Source: an uncultured Blautia sp.
Lineage (GTDB): Bacteria > Bacillota > Clostridia > Lachnospirales > Lachnospiraceae
DNA length: 41,263 bases
Direction of reading: 5' to 3'
NCBI GenBank assembly: GCA_958367245.1
Contig: CATXEA010000027.1
Coordinates: 1 to 41,263, forward strand
Part shown: one piece after another, positions 1 to 7,300 of the stretch
Layout of the letters: each line of letters opens with the position of its first letter
Numbering within the stretch: the stretch's first letter is position 1
Notes under the pieces: model-generated
Database searches by the model: none
What the model saw: only the letters and a program-made list of their open reading frames with translations
What the model was told of the DNA's origin: nothing
Made by a program: the position numbers and the translations under genes

Positions 1-16
1 AGTTATTTTTATTTTT

Positions 17-45
17 CTGAAAAACTTTTGAATTGTGTTTTTCAG
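17..45. repeat. Inverted repeat at left edge
   Basis: CTGAAAAAC (17-25) and GTTTTTCAG (37-45) form a perfect 9-bp inverted repeat around an 11-base AT-rich centre. Neither side carries a clean T-run, so it is a poor intrinsic terminator. It lies downstream of the leftward promoter at 75-103 and may be leader structure or an operator for a gene beyond the window. Confidence 0.4.
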
Positions 46-58
46 ATAAACAATTCAT

Positions 59-103
59 CTCCGACAGCCGTATTAGAATACCACTGCTGCCGGAGATTGT
101 CAA
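59..103 (-). promoter_or_regulatory. Leftward promoter with overlapping inverted repeat
   Basis: On the minus strand TTGACA (103-98), a 17-base spacer and TATTCT (80-75) make a good sigma-A promoter reading out of the window. CTCCGACAGC (59-68) and GCTGCCGGAG (86-95) are an inverted repeat with one mismatch that brackets the -10, a typical repressor position. The downstream gene is outside the window. Confidence 0.5.
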
Positions 104-142
104 TACCCATTTTCACTTTTTTCATTTTTGAAATACTCCGCC

Positions 143-697
143 TCAGGCTGCCACTGTCAATTGCTGAATACTCTTCCCGTTATTCCACATGCGCATGTAT
201 ACATCTGTACACTTTTTAAGTCTTCCAAAAGTTTTTCTCGTTTCTTCCAGATTCCCGTATACCTTCCACAAACCCGATAGAAGGAAGTTTTTACCTTCAT
301 TATGAATGAAACCGACAACATCCTCCAGAGGATATCCGAGAAAGATTCCAATTTCATGAGGAAAACCCTCCTGCTCCATTAGTCTGCCTTGCAGTCTTTC
401 TATAGAACTTCCCAAATCCAGCCCATCATATCCATATTTGTTCAGAAACATCCTGATACTATCATTCTCAAGTATTCTTTTTAATTCTGATTCTCTATAC
501 ACATAAATCAGAGCTTTTTTATTTCTATTTCTCATAATCGCCAGACAAATTCCTTTTGCCTGCATCTGATGATTCCAATAATTTAAACATTCATCCAAAT
601 CTTCATCTTTTTCATAATGAAAGCTAAATAAATTTGCAGTTTTTATCGATGCCAGAGTCGGCGAGCAATGAAGAATCAGTAATTTTTCAAATGACAT
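143..697 (-). CDS. DUF3793 family protein
   Basis: A 184-residue soluble protein of the DUF3793 type, recognised from the central stretch HEIGIFLGYPLEDVVGFI (about residues 114-131) and the C-terminal KVYGNLEETRKTF segment. The biochemical role is unknown. The family is common in Clostridia and often sits beside DUF2325, flavodoxin or ferrous-iron transport genes, which suggests a metal or redox link; this is context only. It starts at an ATG preceded by GGAGGAACAGAG and lies 18 bases after the DUF2325 gene, so the two are probably cotranscribed. No signal peptide or membrane segment is visible. Confidence 0.75.
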   Translation of the reverse strand: MSFEKLLILHCSPTLASIKTANLFSFHYEKDEDLDECLNYWNHQMQAKGICLAIMRNRNKKALIYVYRESELKRILENDSIRMFLNKYGYDGLDLGSSIERLQGRLMEQEGFPHEIGIFLGYPLEDVVGFIHNEGKNFLLSGLWKVYGNLEETRKTFGRLKKCTDVYMRMWNNGKSIQQLTVAA

Positions 698-715
698 CTC
701 TGTTCCTCCTTTTTA

Positions 716-997
716 TCATCTGCAGCAACATTCCAGAATTTCTACCAATGCATTTTTACTGCTCGAATGGCTTCGAAAAATATCTGTCTGACTGCCGTCT
801 ACTTCATCAAGCGCTGTTTTTACCATTTTATGCGATACTGTGCTTGTAAACAGAACCAGTACATCGGGACACCCAATCTGTTTATTGAGATCCGCTCTCA
901 TTTGTGTAAATACTTTCACTTTACATTTATAGTTCTTACATATTTTTTTATATTGCGCTACCATACGGTCATGACCGCCGACAATCACCACACTCAT
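716..997 (-). CDS. DUF2325 domain-containing protein
   Basis: A 93-residue protein made of one DUF2325 domain. It opens MSVVIVGGHDRMVAQYKKICK, a Rossmann-like strand-turn-helix with the GGHDR signature, followed by a second half with VLVLFTSTVSHKMVK. DUF2325 proteins are small, of unknown activity, and in Clostridia commonly accompany DUF3793 and iron-related genes. The ATG has a strong AAGGAGG site upstream. It is the first gene of a two-gene unit with DUF3793 and is read from the promoter at 1054-1082, whose -10 lies within a palindrome. Confidence 0.8.
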   Translation of the reverse strand: MSVVIVGGHDRMVAQYKKICKNYKCKVKVFTQMRADLNKQIGCPDVLVLFTSTVSHKMVKTALDEVDGSQTDIFRSHSSSKNALVEILECCCR

Positions 998-1050
998 TAC
1001 AATGCCTCCTTGTAGGTCAATTTTGGGTTAGTCATCTGTAACTTCATGCG

Positions 1051-1082
1051 GTTAGTATACACTAACTATCTTTACTTGTCAA
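1051..1082 (-). promoter_or_regulatory. Promoter with palindromic operator for DUF2325-DUF3793
   Basis: Minus strand: TTGACA (1082-1077), a 17-base spacer and TATACT (1059-1054). The -35 lies inside the last codons of dapL. The -10 is embedded in an inverted repeat GTTAGT-gtat-ACTAAC (1051-1066), and a further TTAGT half site follows at about 1027-1032. The arms resemble DtxR-family iron or manganese boxes, so metal-dependent repression is a reasonable guess but unproven. Confidence 0.6.
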
Positions 1083-2289
1083 TAGGCTCAGAGAAAAAGA
1101 GACTGTGAAATCTTTTCATCGCCTCTGCTGTATTTTCATGTGTTCCGAATGATGTGAGACGGAAATATTTTCTTCCATTTTCACCGAACCCTCCTCCCGG
1201 AGTTCCCACAACCTGAATCTTATTCAGCAGAAAATCGAAAAACTCCCAGGAATCCATGTTATTTGGGCATTTCAGCCAGATATATGGAGAATTTACACCG
1301 CCAAAGAAGGGAATTCCAAGATCTGTCAGGGTATCCATGATTATTTTTGCATTCTCCCTATAGTATTCCAGATTTTCTCTGCACTCCCGCTCCCCCTGCT
1401 CGGTAAATACGGCTGCTGCCGCTTTCTGTACAACATAGGAGGTTCCGTTATATTTTGTGCTTTGTCTTCTGTTCCACATAGCGTTTAACGACATTTTTTT
1501 GCCTGTGGAGCTTTCGAATACAAGTTCCTTTGGGACAATGGTGTAGCCGCAGCGTGTTCCTGTAAATCCCGCCGTTTTTGAAAGAGAACAAAATTCTATC
1601 GCACAGCGTTTTGCTCCCTCACACTGGTAAATGCTCCGGGGAAGTCCGGGCCGGGAAATGAAGGCCTCATATGCGGCATCAAACAAAATCACTGCTTTGT
1701 TTTTCAGTGCGTAATCTACCCATTCCTGAAGCTGTTCTTTGCTGTAGCATGCTCCCGTAGGGTTGTTGGGAGAACAGATATAAATAATATCTGCAGCCAC
1801 ACTCCAATCCGGCATCGGCAGAAACGCATTTTCTTCATTTCCTTCTATATAAGTTACTGCGTTTCCACACATAATATTAGAATCTACATAAACAGGATAT
1901 ACAGGATCCGGAATCAGAATCCTGTTTCCCTTTCCGAACAGCTCAGTGATATTTCCCGTGTCACTTTTTGCCCCATCGGAGATAAATATAGATTCTATAT
2001 CCACTACTGCGCCATGTCTTTTATAATAGTCTGATATTGCCTGACGAATCTGTACATATCCCTGCTCCGGACCATATCCCCGGAATGTCTCCGTTTTTCC
2101 CATTTCTTCTGCCCCTTCATGCAGAGCCTTTACCACACACTCGCACAGAGGCCGGGTCACATCACCGATTCCAAGACGGATCAAAGGTTTATCCGGATTT
2201 TCTTTTATATAGGAAGCTGTTCTGTGCGCAATCTCGGAAAAAAGATAGCTTTCTTTTAAGTTCAGATAGTTTTCATTTAATTTCGGCAT
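1072..2289 (-). CDS. dapL: LL-diaminopimelate aminotransferase
   Basis: A 405-residue fold-type I PLP aminotransferase. DapL converts tetrahydrodipicolinate and glutamate to LL-2,6-diaminopimelate and 2-oxoglutarate, a one-step shortcut to lysine and peptidoglycan precursors. Family features are LIRLGIGDVTRPL (residues 36-48), FRGYGPEQGY (69-78), SDGAKSDTGNI (104-114), SPNNPTGA (173-180) and the PLP-binding lysine in SLSK (K238), followed by TAGFTGTRCGY. Length matches the family. The ATG lies 14 bases after the ANTAR gene, making it the third gene of glnA-ANTAR-dapL. Because it uses glutamate as amino donor, it fits a nitrogen-controlled unit. The next promoter's -35 overlaps its last codons. 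Confidence 0.9.
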   Translation of the reverse strand: MPKLNENYLNLKESYLFSEIAHRTASYIKENPDKPLIRLGIGDVTRPLCECVVKALHEGAEEMGKTETFRGYGPEQGYVQIRQAISDYYKRHGAVVDIESIFISDGAKSDTGNITELFGKGNRILIPDPVYPVYVDSNIMCGNAVTYIEGNEENAFLPMPDWSVAADIIYICSPNNPTGACYSKEQLQEWVDYALKNKAVILFDAAYEAFISRPGLPRSIYQCEGAKRCAIEFCSLSKTAGFTGTRCGYTIVPKELVFESSTGKKMSLNAMWNRRQSTKYNGTSYVVQKAAAAVFTEQGERECRENLEYYRENAKIIMDTLTDLGIPFFGGVNSPYIWLKCPNNMDSWEFFDFLLNKIQVVGTPGGGFGENGRKYFRLTSFGTHENTAEAMKRFHSLFFSEPIDK

Positions 2290-2303
2290 AATTCTTTCCT
2301 CTC

Positions 2304-2852
2304 TTATCCTTCATCAAACAGAAGCATCAGGATCATCTGAGCTGTCTCCACCATATTCGTGCCATTGTCCATGCTGCATTTCTGCACATAGCGATGGGCT
2401 TCTTCCTCCGTAAGATGATTTCTTTCCATAAGAAGAAGCTTGGCATTACGAATATAATTCTGCTCTTTCTCACTTCTCACCTTTGGCTTTCTGTTCTTTT
2501 TATAGCGGCGTTCCGTCTGGTTCAGAATCATTTCCACTGTATTTACCAGATCATATACCTTCAGGGGCATGGTCAGGGACAAGATTCCCGAACCTGCGTC
2601 TGCCACCACCGTGGCAGAACCGATCAGCAGAAGTTCAAATCCGGAGGGCAGGTTCCGGGCAAGCTCCAGATAATACATATCCTTGAGATGATAGCCGCTG
2701 ATCACTACCCCACAGTCATTTTCACAGGCTGTCTGAAGAGCCAGCGAAGCTACATTGCAGGCAAACACATTCTGAAACCCGTGTTCCTGTAGTATTCGTT
2801 TTATTTTTTTTGCATTATCAATATTAGGCAATACTACAACTATTACACTCAT
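2304..2852 (-). CDS. ANTAR-domain transcription antitermination regulator (pseudo-receiver)
   Basis: A 182-residue protein with a receiver-like N-terminus (about 1-110) and a C-terminal ANTAR RNA-binding domain (about 126-178: RSEKEQNYIRNAKLLLMERNHLTEEEAHRYVQ, then NMVETAQMIL). ANTAR proteins bind hexaloop hairpins in nascent leaders and prevent intrinsic termination. The receiver pocket is degenerate: the acidic pair after strand 1 is replaced by LPN, the phospho-acceptor site after strand 3 reads VVISGYH without Asp, and the strand-5 KP motif reads TMPLK. Phosphorylation is therefore unlikely, and no partner kinase or NasS-like sensor is adjacent. It is encoded 19 bases after glnA and before dapL. 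I recall a similar glnA-linked ANTAR gene (nitR) in solventogenic clostridia. Four matching hexaloop leaders in this window are its likely targets, including its own operon leader. Confidence 0.88.
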   Translation of the reverse strand: MSVIVVVLPNIDNAKKIKRILQEHGFQNVFACNVASLALQTACENDCGVVISGYHLKDMYYLELARNLPSGFELLLIGSATVVADAGSGILSLTMPLKVYDLVNTVEMILNQTERRYKKNRKPKVRSEKEQNYIRNAKLLLMERNHLTEEEAHRYVQKCSMDNGTNMVETAQMILMLLFDEG

Positions 2853-2871
2853 CTGCGGCCTCCGTAGACTT

Positions 2872-4197
2872 TCAGATCAGATACAGATACTGATCGATTT
2901 CCCACTGCGTAATCTGTTCCAGATATTTTTTCCATTCTCTTCTTTTGGATTTTCCGTAGACAAAGGTATAGGCTTCTCCCAGAACCTCTGTTATCAGTTT
3001 GTCATCCTTCATGGCTGCAAGAGCTTCTCCCAGATTTTCCGGAAGACTCTTCAGACCAAGCTCCCTTTTCTCCTCACAGGACAGCCTGCGGATATCGTTT
3101 TTCAGTTCTTCCGGAGCCTCCATTCCTTTCTCGATTCCTTCCAGTCCGGCCTCCAGACAGAGGGCAAAAACAAGATAGGGATTGGCGGAGGCATCCGGGC
3201 TTCGAAGCTCCAGACTCACATCCTCTCCCCGTTTTTTACACACGCGGATCAGGGAATTTCTCTGTCTGTGGGACCAGGTAATATCCGACGGAGCCTCGAA
3301 TCCCGGTACAAGACGCTTGTAGGAATTTACCAGCGGGTTGAAAATGGCAGTCATTCCTTCGATATGGGCGAAAATTCCGGCAATGAACGCTTCCCCTTCC
3401 CGGCTCAGACAGCCGTTTTCATCCGCGAAAATATTTCTTCCGTCTTTTTGGAGTATCATTTTCAGATGCATTCCGGAACCGTTCTGTTCCTTTTTCGGCT
3501 TGGGCATAAAGGTTGCGTGAAGCCCGTATCTCTTTGCAATCGTTCGGACAGCTACCTTCAACGTCATTACCTTGTCAGCAGTTGCCAGCGCATCCTCAAA
3601 GGTAAAGTCAATCTCATGCTGTGCGGAGGCGATTTCATGATGAGAGGAGGTAATTTCATATCCCATCTCTTCAAGAGTCAGGATAATATCTCTTCTTGTA
3701 TTTTCTCCCAGGTCAATGGGGGACGTATCCAGATAACCGCCTTTTTCGTGAGATAGGGTGGTGGGCATTCCATTGTCATCTGTGTGGAACAAAAAGAATT
3801 CACATTCCGGGTTCACCTGAAAGGTATAACCCTTTGCAGCGGCTTTTTCCACTGCGTTTTTCAAAATCCGGCGGGGACTTATATCATATTCTGTTCCGTC
3901 TTCTCTGCAGATATCGCAGAGGAAACGGGCAACCTTTCCATTCTGAGGTCTCCAGGGAAGGATTGCAAAGGTATCAAGATCCGGTTTCAGGTACAGATCC
4001 TCTTCCTCCCCTCCGGCAAATCCATCCAGAGATGCAAGGTCTATTGTGCAGCGATTCTCCATGGCTTTTACAAGCTGACTGGAGGGGACTGCAATATTTT
4101 TCAAAATTCCATACATATCCGTAAACTGCAGGCGGATGAACTCCACACCTTCCTCCTCCACAGTTTCCAGTATTGCGGCTTTACTATATTTTTCCAT
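2872..4197 (-). CDS. glnA: Glutamine synthetase, type I
   Basis: A 441-residue GSI that makes glutamine from glutamate, ammonia and ATP. Visible features: beta-grasp domain with FTDMYGILKNIAVP (25-38) and SLDGFAGG (56-63); metal and glutamate-binding NPECEFFLF (129-137) and HHEIASAQHEIDF (186-198); ATP/ammonia region MPKPKKEQNGSGMH (231-244); flexible loop NPLVNSYKRLVPGFEAP; and an arginine-containing SLELRSPDASANPYL stretch. Length and the lack of an obvious adenylylation segment suggest the feedback-inhibited GSI-alpha type. I chose ATG 4197 because AAAGGAG lies 9 bases upstream; an in-frame start at 4221 lacks a site. It heads glnA-ANTAR-dapL behind an attenuated leader. In other Firmicutes feedback-inhibited GS is itself a nitrogen sensor through GlnR/TnrA; here the neighbour is an ANTAR protein instead. 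Confidence 0.95.
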   Translation of the reverse strand: MEKYSKAAILETVEEEGVEFIRLQFTDMYGILKNIAVPSSQLVKAMENRCTIDLASLDGFAGGEEEDLYLKPDLDTFAILPWRPQNGKVARFLCDICREDGTEYDISPRRILKNAVEKAAAKGYTFQVNPECEFFLFHTDDNGMPTTLSHEKGGYLDTSPIDLGENTRRDIILTLEEMGYEITSSHHEIASAQHEIDFTFEDALATADKVMTLKVAVRTIAKRYGLHATFMPKPKKEQNGSGMHLKMILQKDGRNIFADENGCLSREGEAFIAGIFAHIEGMTAIFNPLVNSYKRLVPGFEAPSDITWSHRQRNSLIRVCKKRGEDVSLELRSPDASANPYLVFALCLEAGLEGIEKGMEAPEELKNDIRRLSCEEKRELGLKSLPENLGEALAAMKDDKLITEVLGEAYTFVYGKSKRREWKKYLEQITQWEIDQYLYLI

Positions 4198-4225
4198 GCA
4201 GGCTTCTCCTTTTACACACATTTTG

Positions 4226-4261
4226 ATGGGAGCAACAGGGACAGTTCCTCCCGGCTCCCAT
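4226..4261 (-). other. Second hairpin in the glnA leader
   Basis: ATGGGAGC (4226-4233) pairs with GCTCCCAT (4254-4261), with further internal pairing GGGA/TCCC. It lies between the leader terminator and the glnA ribosome binding site, and has no U-tract on the transcript side, so it is not a terminator. It could stabilise the mRNA 5' end or affect translation. The other three leaders have nothing equivalent. Confidence 0.45.
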
Positions 4262-4279
4262 TTTCGGTACTAATAAACG

Positions 4280-4324
4280 AAAAAGGGCAGTCTCTACCCG
4301 GAAGCTCCGGATAAAGACGCCCTT
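4280..4324 (-). terminator. Leader terminator (attenuator) of glnA-ANTAR-dapL
   Basis: On the transcript AAGGGC-GTCTTTATCCGG pairs with CCGGGTAGAGACTGCCC, ending in five U (4284-4280). The upper part is a stable sub-hairpin TATCCGG/CCGGGTA. It begins only about 10 bases after the expected transcription start, so transcription would stop before glnA unless it is prevented. Its 5' base is shared with the loop and 3' arm of the hexaloop hairpin at 4313-4330. Confidence 0.85.
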
Positions 4325-4330
4325 GTCTTT
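4313..4330 (-). promoter_or_regulatory. ANTAR-type hexaloop hairpin, glnA leader
   Basis: Transcript stem AAAGAC/GTCTTT (6 bp) closes the hexaloop AAGGGC, with A at loop position 1 and G at position 4, the reported recognition signature of ANTAR domains. The loop and 3' arm are needed for the terminator at 4280-4324, so this fold and the terminator are mutually exclusive. The regulator gene lies two genes downstream in the same operon. Confidence 0.75.
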
Positions 4331-4340
4331 TATAATCCGC

Positions 4341-4369
4341 ATTATATCAGCCTTGAACTAGATTGTCAA
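4341..4369 (-). promoter_or_regulatory. Promoter of glnA-ANTAR-dapL
   Basis: Minus strand TTGACA (4369-4364), 17-base spacer, TATAAT (4346-4341): a perfect consensus sigma-A promoter. The -35 hexamer is formed by the final sense codons TTG ACA of gltB. Such a strong promoter in front of an immediate terminator implies that control is exerted after initiation. Confidence 0.9.
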
Positions 4370-7300
4370 TAAATTCTGCTCTGCGGTTAACTGCATTGCT
4401 TTTCTGTACTCATGGGGAATCACCTTTTTAAATTTCGAAAGATATTCCTGAAAGTTGTCAAGAATCTGCGCAGCTCTTTCCGATCTTGTATATCTTTCAT
4501 GCTCCTCTATGAGAGTTTTAAGCTCCAGAATATCGGATGCAAGCTCCACTTTCTCCATGGAAACCATGTCTTTATTCAGGTTCCGGTAAAGATGATTTTC
4601 CTCATCCAGCACATATGCGATGCCGCCGCTCATCCCTGCTGCAAAATTTTTTCCTGTATTTCCCAGGATGACGACTCTCCCCCCTGTCATATACTCACAG
4701 CCATGTTCGCCAACACCTTCCACCACCGCGCAGGCGCCGGAGTTTCTCACTGCAAAACGCTCTCCCGCTCTGCCGTTGAGATAGACCTTTCCTCCTGTGG
4801 CTCCGTAGAGAACCACATTTCCGGCGATCAGATTACCCGCTGCCATGTAGCCGCGTTTCTTTGGAGGATATACGATCAGCTTTCCTCCCGAAAGACCTTT
4901 GCCCAGATAATCGTTACAATCTCCGCAAAGCGAGATCGTAAGTCCTTTCGGTATAAATGCACCGAAGCTCTGACCTCCTGTTCCCGTACAGCGAATGCTG
5001 ATAGTGTCCTCCTGAAGTCCGTCTTTATGGCAGCGTGTGATTTCTGAGCCGAGAATTGCGGCAAAGGCCCTGTCTGTATTCTTTACTTTGACAGACAGCT
5101 CTGCCTTTTCTCCCTTTTGTACCGCTTCCCCCAGTTCTTTGAGAAGCACACGTTCGTCGATGGTTTTTTCCAACTGGAAATCATATGCATCAGACGGCCG
5201 GCAGGTAACTTTGTCCGCCTTTTCTGCAAATGGATTGTCGAGGATCTCTCTTAAATCGATTTTTCTCGCCATAGGAAGCTCTGCAGTTTCTTTTACCTTT
5301 AAGAGATCGCTTCTTCCTACCATTTCCTCAACTGTCCTCAGGCCAAGCCGCGCCATGTATTCCCGAAGCTCTCTGGCAATAAAGCGCATAAAATTTTCCA
5401 CATATTCCGGTTTACCCTTAAAGCGTTTGCGATGCTCCGGATTCTGTGTTGCGATTCCCACCGGACAGGTGTCAAGATTACATACCCTTGCCATTACACA
5501 GCCCAGAACTACAAGGGGCGCTGTTCCAAAACCAAATTCCTCAGCTCCCAGAAGTGCGGCAACAGCTACGTCGCGACCTGTCATCAGTTTTCCGTCTGTT
5601 TCCAGGCGGACACGGCTTCGCAGATTGTTTTTCAGCAGAGTCTGGTGAGTCTCTGCAAGTCCCAGCTCCCAGGGAAGTCCTGCATTGTGGATAGAGCTTT
5701 CCGGCGCAGCACCCGTACCTCCGTCACAGCCGGAGATCAGAATTGTCTGCGCCCCTGCCTTGGCAACACCTGCGGCAACCGTACCCACTCCCGTTTCCGC
5801 AACCAGTTTCACAGAAATATCTGCATATTTATTTGCATTTTTCAGATCATAAATCAGTTCAGCCAGATCCTCGATGGAATAGATATCGTGATGAGGCGGC
5901 GGTGAGATCAGGCTGACATTTGGAGTGGAATGTCTTGTCTTTGCAATCCACGGGGTCACCTTTCCCGCCGGAAGATGGCCTCCCTCTCCGGGCTTTGCTC
6001 CCTGAGCCATTTTAATCTGGATTTCCTTTGCGCTGACAAGATAACGGCTGGTCACGCCAAACCTCCCGGAAGCTACCTGTTTCACTGCAGAGCAGCAGTC
6101 TCTGTCTGTTCCTTCTGAATCAAGACGCTCCTCGCTTTCTCCTCCCTCGCCGCAGTTGGATTTGCCGTGGAGACGGTTCATGGCAAGAGCCAGTGTCTCA
6201 TGGGCTTCTGCCGAAAGAGAACCGTAGGACATGGCGCCGGTCTTAAACCGTCTGAGAATGTCCTCTTCACTTTCCACCTCTTCCATGGGAATTCCCTCCT
6301 CCGGATATCGAAATTCCATCAGGCTTCGGAGATAGCCGTGCTGTTCCTGATCAGCCATAGCGGAATATTCTTTAAACATCTCATAATTTCCGGTCCATGC
6401 AGACTGTTGAAGAAGATGGATGGTCTTCGGATCATAACGGTGCTCTTCCCCGCCTTTTTTTCTCTTATGTTTTCCAAGACGTTCCAGGGTGATTTCCTTT
6501 TCAATTCCCAGAGGATCAAAGGCCTCGGAATGAAGGGCGTCTACCTGACGCTGGATGTCTTCCAGCGTAATGCCTCCCACCCTGCTCACGGTTCCGCCGA
6601 AATACTGTTCCATCACTTCCTTTGAAATTCCCACTGCCTCGAAGAGTCTGGAACCCTGATATGACTGGATTGTGGAAATCCCCATTTTTGATGCGATTTT
6701 TACGATGCCATTCAAAATACCGCGGCAGTAGTCCTCAGATGCCGCATAATAATCCTTTTCCAGACTTCCTTCCTCAATCAGCTCATGAATGGAGTCCAGC
6801 GCAAGGTATGGATTGACTGCGCATGCTCCATATCCCAGAAGGGCAGCAAAATGATGAACCTCTCTTGGCTCCGCGGATTCCAGAATCAGTGTCAGAGAGG
6901 TCTGTTTCTTCGTCCTTACAAGGTACTGATGGACAGCGGACACAGCCAGAAGGGACGGAATCGCCAGATGGTTTTCATCAACGCCCCTGTCGGAAAGCAC
7001 CAGAATATTCGCTCCGTTTTTATACGCTTTATCCACTTCCACATAAAGCCGTTCAATCGCCCGGTTCAGCTTGGTGCTCTTATAATAAGTAACGGGAACT
7101 GTCGCCACTTTCAGGCCGTCCTTTTTCAGTTCCCTGATCTTCAGCATATCAATATTGGTGAGAATCGGATTATTGATTTTCAGGATTCTGCAGTTTTCTG
7201 CTGCTTCCTCCAGAAGATTGCCGTTTTTTCCGGCATATACTGTGGAACAGGTGACGATTTCTTCCCGGATCGCATCGATGGGCGGATTTGTTACCTGGGC

